Origin: Hydrogenophaga sp.
GTDB taxonomy: Bacteria > Pseudomonadota > Gammaproteobacteria > Burkholderiales > Burkholderiaceae_C
DNA: 64,000 bases
NCBI GenBank assembly: GCA_018993155.1
Contig: JAGKSX010000069.1
Location: forward strand, 1 to 64,000
Direction: 5' to 3'
A program made the position numbers and the translations under genes. The notes beneath the pieces were generated by a model. That model was given only the letters and a program-made list of their open reading frames with translations. It was not told the DNA's origin and searched no databases. Numbering within the stretch: the first letter of the stretch is position 1; the number at the start of each line of letters is the position of its first letter. Below, one piece after another: positions 57,946 to 64,000 of the stretch.

Positions 57946-59214
57946 ATGAAAGTCCTGGTGCTGGGCGCGGGCGTGGTCGGCATGGCCACGGCCTACTACC
58001 TCTGGCGCGATGGCCACGAAGTGACCGTGGTCGAGCGCAACGCCGGCCCCGCCGGCGAGACCAGCTTCGGCAATGCCGGCGGCCTGTGTCCCAGTTTCGC
58101 CGGCCCCTGGGCGGCGCCCGGCATGGTGTCCAAGGTGCTGCGCATGCTGCTGCAGGCGGACGCCCCCATCCGCTTCCGGCCGCAGGCCAGCCTGCACCAG
58201 TGGCGCTGGATCGCCCGCTGGGTGGCCGAATGCAACCCGGAGAGCTTTCGCCGCAACAAGCTGCGCATGCAGCGCGTGGCGCACTACAGCCTGGCCTGCC
58301 TGCGCAGCCTGGCCGACGAAGCCGGCCTGCACGACTTCGACTTCCACGCCGACGGCACGCTGTGGCTGTTCCGCACACCGCAGGAGGCCGAGCTCGGCCG
58401 CCTGGCCGCGCGGGCGCTGGACAGCTTCGGCGTGCCCTGGCGCTGGCTGGAGCCGAACGAGGTCGATGCCTGCGAGCCCGCGCTGGCGCAGCGCAGCGCC
58501 CGCATCGCCGGTGCGCTGCAGCTGCCCGCCGACGCCTCGGGCGACAGCCACCGGTTCGCCCAGTCGCTGGCGCAGCTGCTGCGCGACCAGGGGGTGGCGC
58601 TGCGCTTCAACACCACGGTCGAGGCGCTGGAGACCGAAGGGGACCGCGTCACCGGCGTGCGCAGCTCGGCCGGGCGGCTGACGGCCGACGCCTGCGTAGT
58701 GGCCCTGGGCAACCAGGCGCCCTTCCTGCTGCGCCCGCTGGGGCTGAACCTGCCGGTCTACCCGCTCAAGGGTTATTCGATCACCGTGCCGCTGCGGGAG
58801 GACGCGCCCGACATCCGTCCCGCGCTGATGGACGAGCACAACAAGGTCATGATCTCGCGCCTGGGCGGGCGCATCCGCGCGGCGGGCATGGCCGAGCTGG
58901 GCGGCTATGGCCTGAGCGCCGACCCGGCCCAGCGCGACATGCTGCTGCGCGTGGTGCGCGAGTTCATCCCGCGCGGCATGGACGAACAGCGGGTGGATTT
59001 CTGGGCCGGCCTGCGCCCCATGACGCCCGATGGCCCACCCATCCTGGGGCCCACGCGCTGGCTCGGCCTGTTCCTCAACAGCGGGCACGGCTCCAACGGC
59101 TGGACCCAGGCCTGCGGCACCAGCCGCATCGTGGCCAGCCTGGTGGCCGGGCGCCCGCCCGAGATCGACCTCGAAGGCCTCACTGGCGAGCGCTTCGGCA
59201 TCAGCGCGCGCTGA
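57946..59214 (+). CDS. D-amino-acid dehydrogenase-like FAD oxidoreductase (DadA family)
   Basis: 422 residues of the DAO fold. GAGVVGMATAYYL at 7-19 binds the ADP part of FAD, followed by ETSFGNAGGLCPSF, typical of DadA. The C-terminal LRPMTPDGPPILGP and NSGHGSNGWTQACGTSR are conserved flavin contacts. It oxidises an amino or imino acid and passes electrons to the respiratory chain. As last gene of the four-gene operon it may perform the first oxidation step of the imported compound. Which amino acid is unknown. Confidence 0.86.
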   Translation: MKVLVLGAGVVGMATAYYLWRDGHEVTVVERNAGPAGETSFGNAGGLCPSFAGPWAAPGMVSKVLRMLLQADAPIRFRPQASLHQWRWIARWVAECNPESFRRNKLRMQRVAHYSLACLRSLADEAGLHDFDFHADGTLWLFRTPQEAELGRLAARALDSFGVPWRWLEPNEVDACEPALAQRSARIAGALQLPADASGDSHRFAQSLAQLLRDQGVALRFNTTVEALETEGDRVTGVRSSAGRLTADACVVALGNQAPFLLRPLGLNLPVYPLKGYSITVPLREDAPDIRPALMDEHNKVMISRLGGRIRAAGMAELGGYGLSADPAQRDMLLRVVREFIPRGMDEQRVDFWAGLRPMTPDGPPILGPTRWLGLFLNSGHGSNGWTQACGTSRIVASLVAGRPPEIDLEGLTGERFGISAR

Positions 59215-59290
59215 GCCGGTGTAGCCCCGCAGGGTGCCACCAGGGCGCCGATCCCGCCGTGAAAGGCGGCCCCCGTAAAATTCCGCCCCT

Positions 59291-60964
59291 ATGCTCAAGA
59301 TCAAACAGGAACTGTTGGACGGCCTCGCCGCCGCGCTGGAAAGCCTCTCGCCCGGTGCCGGCGCCAAGGCGGCGTTCGAATCGCCCAAGGTGGCGGCCCA
59401 TGGCGACTTCGCCAGCACCGCGGCCATGCAGTTGGCCAAACCGCTCAAGCTCAACCCGCGCCAGCTCGGCGAGAGCCTGCGCGCCCTGCTGCTGGCGCAG
59501 CCGGTGTACCAGCGCTGGGTGTCGGAGATCGACCTGGCCGGCCCGGGTTTCCTCAACATCCGCCTCAAGCCCGAGGCCAAGCAGCAGATCGTGCGCGAGG
59601 TGCTGCAGGGCGGTGACGCGTTCGGCATGCAGCCGTCCAACGGCCAGCGCCTGATGGTCGAGTTCGTCTCGGCCAACCCCACCGGCCCGCTGCACGTGGG
59701 CCACGGCCGCCAGGCCGCGCTGGGCGACGCGATCTGCAACCTCTACGGCACCCAGGGCTGGAGCGTGCACCGCGAGTTCTATTACAACGACGCGGGCGTG
59801 CAGATCGGCACCCTGGCCACCTCCACGCAGCTGCGCGCCCAGGGCGTCAAGCCGGGTGATGCGGACTGGCCCGAGGCCGCCTACAACGGTGACTACATCC
59901 AGGACATCGCCAACGACTTCCTCGCGAAGCAGACCGTGAAGGCCGACGACCGCGAGTTCACCGCCAGCGGCGACGTGAACGACCTCGACGGCATCCGCCA
60001 GTTCGCCGTGGCCTACCTGCGCCACGAGCAGGACCTGGACCTGCAGGCCTTCGCGGTGAAGTTCGACCACTACTACCTGGAGTCCAGCCTGTACACCAGC
60101 GGGCGCGTGGCGGCCACGGTGCAGAAGCTGATCGACGCCGGCAAGACCTACGAGCAGGACGGCGCGCTCTGGCTCAAGTCGACCGAGTACGGCGACGACA
60201 AGGACCGCGTGATGCGCAAGTCCGACGGCTCGTTCACCTACTTCGTGCCCGACGTGGCGTACCACATCGCCAAATGGGAGCGCGGCTTCAGCAAGGTCAT
60301 CAACATCCAGGGCACGGACCACCACGGCACCATCGCGCGCGTGCGCGCCGGCCTGCAGGCCGCGGGCGTGGGCATTCCCCAGGGCTACCCCGACTACGTG
60401 CTGCACACCATGGTGCGGGTGGTGCGCGGCGGCGAAGAGGTCAAGATCAGCAAGCGCGCGGGCAGCTACGTCACGCTGCGCGACCTGATCGAATGGACCA
60501 GCAAGGACGCGGTGCGCTTCTTCCTGCTCAGCCGCAAGCCCGACACCGAGTACACCTTCGATGTCGATCTGGCGGTGCAGAAGAACAACGACAACCCGGT
60601 GTACTACGTGCAGTACGCGCACGCGCGCATCTGCTCGGTGCTGGCCTCGTGGGGCGGCGATGCCAGCACGCTGGCCGACGCCGACCTGTCCGCGCTCGAC
60701 AGCGCGCCGGCCCAGGCCCTGATGCTGCTGCTGGCCAAGTACCCGGCGATGCTGAGCGACGCCGCGCGCGACTTCGCGCCGCACGACGTCACCTTCTACC
60801 TGCGCGAGCTTGCGGCCAGTTACCACAGTTACTACGACGCCGAGCGCATCCTGGTCGATGATGAGGCGGTGAAAACGGCCCGCTTGGCGTTGGTGAAGGC
60901 CACCGCGCAGGTGTTGCACAATGGGCTGGCCGTGCTGGGCGTCAGTGCCCCGCAGAAGATGTGA
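59291..60964 (+). CDS. argS: arginyl-tRNA synthetase
   Basis: 557 residues. The class I signature HVGH is at 135-138 in [17 protein letters not shown]. The KMSKS-like segment KISKRAG is followed by the ArgS-specific TLRDLIEW. The N-terminal Add-1 tRNA-binding domain (1-100) and the C-terminal DALR anticodon-binding domain are both present. TAAAAT at 59276-59281 just upstream may be a -10 element. The gene ends in a TGATG overlap with the SPOR-domain gene. Confidence 0.96.
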   Translation: MLKIKQELLDGLAAALESLSPGAGAKAAFESPKVAAHGDFASTAAMQLAKPLKLNPRQLGESLRALLLAQPVYQRWVSEIDLAGPGFLNIRLKPEAKQQIVREVLQGGDAFGMQPSNGQRLMVEFVSANPTGPLHVGHGRQAALGDAICNLYGTQGWSVHREFYYNDAGVQIGTLATSTQLRAQGVKPGDADWPEAAYNGDYIQDIANDFLAKQTVKADDREFTASGDVNDLDGIRQFAVAYLRHEQDLDLQAFAVKFDHYYLESSLYTSGRVAATVQKLIDAGKTYEQDGALWLKSTEYGDDKDRVMRKSDGSFTYFVPDVAYHIAKWERGFSKVINIQGTDHHGTIARVRAGLQAAGVGIPQGYPDYVLHTMVRVVRGGEEVKISKRAGSYVTLRDLIEWTSKDAVRFFLLSRKPDTEYTFDVDLAVQKNNDNPVYYVQYAHARICSVLASWGGDASTLADADLSALDSAPAQALMLLLAKYPAMLSDAARDFAPHDVTFYLRELAASYHSYYDAERILVDDEAVKTARLALVKATAQVLHNGLAVLGVSAPQKM

Positions 60965-61680
60965 TGGTGAAACAAGCGATGAAAAAGAAATCCTCCACCA
61001 GCCGAAGCAGCTTTGGCGGCACCCTGATGGGTTTCGTCATCGGCCTGCTCGTGGGCCTGGGCGCCGCACTGGCCGTGGCGGTGTACGTGACGCGCGTGCC
61101 GATCCCGTTCGTGGACCGCAACGTCTCGCGCAATCCCGATCAGGACGCGCTCGAGGCCGAGCGCAACAAGGGTTGGAACCCGAACCGCAGCCTGGGTGGC
61201 GCCCCCGTGCCGGCCACCCCGGCGCCCGCCGTGCCGGCCGCGCAGGCGCCGGGCGCCATCGTGGTGCCTCCGGCCGATGGCCAGCCCCTGCCGGCGCCGG
61301 CCGCGCCCGCCACCGGCGCGGCCACCCGCCCGGCCGCCGACCCGCTGGGCGACCTGGTGCAGTCGCGCCTGGGCCAGCCCGGGGCTGCCGCGCCAGCGCC
61401 CACCACGCCGGCCACCACGGCCGCCGCCCCCCCCGGGGCCGACCCCTTCACCTACTTCGTGCAGGCCGGCGCCTTCCGCACGCCGGAAGACGCCGAGGCC
61501 CAGCGCGCCAAGCTCGCCATGCTGGGCATCGATGCCGCGATCAGCGAGCGCGAGCAGAACGGCCGCACGGTGTTCCGCGTGCGCGTGGGCCCCTTCAACC
61601 AGAAGGCCCTGGCCGACCTGACGCTGGAGCAACTGCAGGTCAATCACATCGAATCGGCCCTGGTGCGCGTGCAGCGCTGA
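60964..61680 (+). CDS. SPOR-domain cell-division protein (FtsN-like)
   Basis: 238 residues from the ATG at 60964, which overlaps the argS stop (TGATG). A short basic cytoplasmic tail is followed by a single membrane helix (about 18-41), a long linker rich in Ala and Pro (about 75-160), and a C-terminal SPOR domain (FTYFVQAGAFRTPEDAEAQR to the end) that binds septal peptidoglycan. The layout is that of FtsN, although the linker is poorly conserved. The position after argS is the usual one in Comamonadaceae. Confidence 0.85.
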   Translation: MVKQAMKKKSSTSRSSFGGTLMGFVIGLLVGLGAALAVAVYVTRVPIPFVDRNVSRNPDQDALEAERNKGWNPNRSLGGAPVPATPAPAVPAAQAPGAIVVPPADGQPLPAPAAPATGAATRPAADPLGDLVQSRLGQPGAAAPAPTTPATTAAAPPGADPFTYFVQAGAFRTPEDAEAQRAKLAMLGIDAAISEREQNGRTVFRVRVGPFNQKALADLTLEQLQVNHIESALVRVQR

Positions 61681-61753
61681 GGCGATCCTCCGGCGGGAAC
61701 TTTTGCCGCTTCGGCCAGCCCCAACCGGGCCTGTTCCCCTGGAGTTTCATTTC

Positions 61754-62407
61754 ATGCAACGTCGCGATTTCTCCCGTTCCCTGCTGGCCGCCGGCACCAC
61801 CGCCCTGGGCGCCGCCAGCGGCCTGACCCTCACGCCCGCCCTGGCGCAGCGCGTGGGGCCCAAGGAGGGCGTGGACTTCATGCGCCTGGCCAAGCCGGCC
61901 CCGGTGCAGAGCCCGGCGAGCCAGGTCGAGGTGCTGGAGTTTTTTGCCTACAGCTGCATCCACTGTTTCAACTTCGAGCCGATCTTCGACGACTGGATCC
62001 AGAAGAAGCCGGCGCATGTGACCGTCAGGCGCATGCCGGTCGCCTTCAGCCCGCAGTTCGTGCCCATGCAGCGCCTGTACTTCACGCTGGAGGCCATGAA
62101 CCTGGTCGACAAGCTGCACGCCAAGGTCTTCCAGGCCATCCATGTGGAGCGCCTGCCGCTGACCACGCCGCCGGCCATCATCGACTGGGTGGGCAAGCAG
62201 GGCGTGGACCGCGCGAAGTTCACCGAGATCTTCGACATCGCCGCGACCGGCCAGAAGGCCCAGCAGGCCGTGAACCTGCAGGATGCCTACGGGGTGGAGG
62301 GCACGCCTGCGCTGGGCATCGGCGGCCGCTACTACCTGCCTGGGCAGGGCCCGCGCACCCTGGTGGTGGCCAATGCCCTGATCGCCGAGCTGCGCGCCAA
62401 GGCCTGA
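61754..62407 (+). CDS. dsbA: DsbA-type thiol:disulfide oxidoreductase
   Basis: 217 residues with a signal peptide ending ALAQ (residue 32). The thioredoxin fold has the active site CIHC (Cys68 to Cys71) in EFFAYSCIHCFNFEP and the cis-proline loop VEGTPAL. DsbA is normally CPHC; the CIHC dipeptide is a variant seen in some betaproteobacterial DsbA proteins. It introduces disulfides into periplasmic proteins and would be reoxidised by DsbB, which is not in the window. Confidence 0.88.
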   Translation: MQRRDFSRSLLAAGTTALGAASGLTLTPALAQRVGPKEGVDFMRLAKPAPVQSPASQVEVLEFFAYSCIHCFNFEPIFDDWIQKKPAHVTVRRMPVAFSPQFVPMQRLYFTLEAMNLVDKLHAKVFQAIHVERLPLTTPPAIIDWVGKQGVDRAKFTEIFDIAATGQKAQQAVNLQDAYGVEGTPALGIGGRYYLPGQGPRTLVVANALIAELRAKA

Positions 62408-62426
62408 AACCGCCGCTTGCCCTGCT

Positions 62427-62455
62427 CACAAGGCCCGCCCCGTGCGGGCCTTGTG
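62427..62455 (+). terminator. stem-loop terminator after dsbA
   Basis: CACAAGGCCCGC (62427-62438) and GCGGGCCTTGTG (62444-62455) form a perfect 12-bp stem with a 5-base loop. The following T-run is short (GTTTG), so it may terminate partially. It separates dsbA from lptA. Confidence 0.78.
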
Positions 62456-62529
62456 GTTTGTGCGGCACTGCCCCGGGGATTGAAGTTGTCGCCGCTACAA
62501 TGAATGCAAGTTTCGTGCCCTCAAATCCC

Positions 62530-63165
62530 ATGCCCTTCCTTTCCACTTCCCGCCGCGCCGTTCCCTGGGCCCTCTGCCTGTCCGCCGCGCTGTGGTGCGC
62601 GAGCCCTGCCCAGGCCGAAAAAGCCGACCGCAACCTGCCCTTGAACGCCGAAGCCGATGCGCTGCGCCACGACGACGCGCGCCAGACCAGCGTGTTCACC
62701 GGCAACGTGGTCATCACCAAGGGCACCATCATCATCCGTGGCGACCAGGTCGAGGTGCGGCAGGACGCCCAGGGCAACCAGTTCGGCATCGTGCACGGCA
62801 AACCCGGCTTCTTCCGCCAGAAGCGCGACCTGGTCGACGAGTTCATCGAAGGCACGGGCCAGCGCATCGACTACGACGGCAAGGCCGACACCGTGCGCTT
62901 CACCGGCAACGCGGTGCTCAAGCGCTTCAAGGGCACGCAACTGAACGACGAGACCACGGGCAACGTGATCGTCTACAACAACACCACCGACGTGTTCACC
63001 GTGGACGGTGGCGTGGCCAACCGCACGCCGCAGAACCCCACCGGCCGCGTGCGCGCCATGCTCACGCCCGTGCCGAAGGAGGGCGGCGTCCCTGCCACCC
63101 CACCGCCGCCCGCCCCGCCGGCCACACTCAAACCCAGTCCCCAGCTTGAAGAGGGCCGCCAGTGA
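62530..63165 (+). CDS. lptA: lipopolysaccharide transport periplasmic protein LptA
   Basis: 211 residues from the ATG at 62530; an ATG at 62500 would add ten residues before the signal peptide. The signal peptide ends ASPAQA (about residue 31). The body is the OstA jellyroll with [35 protein letters not shown] and the [14 protein letters not shown] repeat. The C-terminal 30 residues are Pro-rich. It forms the periplasmic bridge that carries LPS from LptB2FGC to LptDE. It is coupled to lptB by a GTGA overlap. Confidence 0.93.
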   Translation: MPFLSTSRRAVPWALCLSAALWCASPAQAEKADRNLPLNAEADALRHDDARQTSVFTGNVVITKGTIIIRGDQVEVRQDAQGNQFGIVHGKPGFFRQKRDLVDEFIEGTGQRIDYDGKADTVRFTGNAVLKRFKGTQLNDETTGNVIVYNNTTDVFTVDGGVANRTPQNPTGRVRAMLTPVPKEGGVPATPPPPAPPATLKPSPQLEEGRQ

Positions 63166-63959
63166 CGGATGCCTCTCCCAGCCCGGCGGCCTCCCCCAGG
63201 GGCCGCCCCGCCCCGGTGGTCAGCCGCCTCGAGGCGCGCGGCCTGCAGAAGTCCTACGGCAGCCGCAAGGTGGTCAAGGACGTGTCGCTCGCGGTCTTCA
63301 AGGGCGAGGTGGTCGGCCTGCTCGGGCCCAACGGCGCGGGCAAGACCACGTCCTTCTACATGCTGGTCGGCCTGCTGCGCTCCGACGCGGGCCAGATCCT
63401 GCTGGACAACCAGCCGATCGAAAGCCTGCCCATCCACCGCCGCGCGCGCCTGGGACTGGGCTACCTGCCGCAGGAGGCCTCGATCTTCCGCAAGCTCAGC
63501 GTGGCCGACAACGTGCGCGCCGTGCTGGAGCTGCAGGAGGACGAGCAGGGCAAGTCGCTGGACCGTGCCACCATCGAAGCCCGGCTCGACGCCCTGCTGC
63601 AGGACCTGCACGTGGAGCACCTGCGCGATTCGCCCGCGCCGGCACTCTCCGGCGGTGAACGCCGCCGCGTGGAAATCGCCCGCGCCCTGGCCACCGAGCC
63701 GCGCTTCATCCTGCTCGACGAGCCCTTCGCCGGCATCGACCCGATCGCCGTGATCGAGATCCAGCGCATCATCGGTTTTCTCAAATCGCGTGGCATCGGT
63801 GTGCTGATCACCGACCACAACGTGCGCGAAACGCTGGGCATCTGCGACCGCGCCTACATCATCAACGACGGCCACGTGCTCACCAGCGGCACCCCCGCAG
63901 AGATCGTGGAAAACGCCGACGTTCGCCGGGTGTATCTCGGCGAACACTTCAGGATGTGA
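63162..63959 (+). CDS. lptB: LPS export ABC ATPase LptB
   Basis: 265 residues from a GTG at 63162 that overlaps the lptA stop; the first 20 residues are a non-conserved polar leader. Walker [14 protein letters not shown] is at about 55-67, [12 protein letters not shown] is the LptB Q-loop signature, [15 protein letters not shown] the ABC signature, and [15 protein letters not shown] Walker B and D-loop. TDHNVRETL carries the switch His. It powers extraction of LPS from the inner membrane. In relatives rpoN usually follows; here the window ends 41 bp later. Confidence 0.95.
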   Translation: MTDASPSPAASPRGRPAPVVSRLEARGLQKSYGSRKVVKDVSLAVFKGEVVGLLGPNGAGKTTSFYMLVGLLRSDAGQILLDNQPIESLPIHRRARLGLGYLPQEASIFRKLSVADNVRAVLELQEDEQGKSLDRATIEARLDALLQDLHVEHLRDSPAPALSGGERRRVEIARALATEPRFILLDEPFAGIDPIAVIEIQRIIGFLKSRGIGVLITDHNVRETLGICDRAYIINDGHVLTSGTPAEIVENADVRRVYLGEHFRM

Positions 63960-64000
63960 GGGTCGGCATGTCGCTCGCATCAGAACGCCCGCGAGGGCCT

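Noticed and set aside
59225-59280. G/C-rich stem-loops between the DadA-like gene and argS
   Set aside because: No T-tract follows and the pairing is not better than expected for such G/C-rich sequence.
62480-62501. TTGAAG and TACAAT before lptA as a promoter
   Set aside because: The spacing is only 10 bp, too short for a sigma-70 promoter.
1-64000. Search for tRNA genes, rRNA and CRISPR arrays
   Set aside because: I saw no cloverleaf-like block ending in CCA, no rRNA-like conserved stretch and no regularly spaced direct repeats. A tRNAscan and a repeat finder would settle it.

Overview
The window reads as chromosomal DNA of a high-G+C betaproteobacterium, most likely Burkholderiales/Comamonadaceae (a Hydrogenophaga-, Acidovorax- or Variovorax-like genome). 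This rests on the strong G/C third-position bias in nearly every gene, the Burkholderiales-type porin, the tricarboxylate-receptor (Bug) protein, the liv-type aromatic catabolic operon and the lptA-lptB order. The genus is inferred, not proven. Coding density is high, and many genes overlap by 4 bp (ATGA or GTGA), which suggests translational coupling. I saw no tRNA, rRNA or CRISPR array.

1-12.3 kb: the right part of an aryl polyene / xanthomonadin-like pigment cluster. It is two convergent operons. The plus-strand operon encodes an MMPL exporter (cut by the window edge), an alpha/beta hydrolase, a NodB-type deacetylase, a methyltransferase, an active ketosynthase, a half-length ketosynthase-like partner, a hotdog dehydratase, a ketoreductase and an outer-membrane phospholipase A. 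The minus-strand operon encodes a halogenase-like flavoprotein, a XanB2-type chorismatase, an acyltransferase, a family-2 glycosyltransferase and a cation/proton antiporter. Together they could make a chorismate-derived aromatic starter, extend it as a polyene, decorate it, attach it to a lipid or glycolipid and export it.

12.4-26.9 kb: mixed functions. There are two unassigned genes, a NitT/TauT-type ABC importer, a class II glutamine amidotransferase, a DHA2 drug exporter and an AI-2E-family membrane protein. An intact IS481-type insertion sequence follows, sitting exactly in the shared CTAG stop codons of two convergent genes. Then come a crotonase, a membrane acyltransferase, a gamma-glutamyltransferase-like protein and an SGNH hydrolase.

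27.0-34.3 kb: a seven-gene operon with a complete Liv-type ABC importer, a MarR regulator, a phthalate-dioxygenase-type reductase and a Rieske oxygenase. It is preceded by a promoter overlapped by two tandem palindromes, so it looks like a substrate-inducible uptake and degradation unit for an aromatic acid. 34.3-43.2 kb: malate synthase G, a porin, an IclR-controlled HMG-CoA-lyase-like / CoA-transferase pair, a LysR regulator, an FMN reductase and an SRPBCC protein.

43.2-46.7 kb: small accessory genes, including two ankyrin-like paralogs, a beta-propeller protein and a TPR plus winged-helix regulator. 46.7-50.8 kb: a lysine module (davA-davB-lysE, divergent from an ArgP/LysG-type regulator). 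50.8-59.2 kb: a biotin-sulfoxide-reductase-like molybdoenzyme, an Lrp regulator divergent from metC, and a four-gene catabolic operon (DapA-like, atypical SDR, Bug receptor, DadA-like). 59.3-64.0 kb: housekeeping genes argS, an FtsN-like SPOR protein, a DsbA-type oxidoreductase, lptA and lptB. The last 41 bases carry nothing I can assign.
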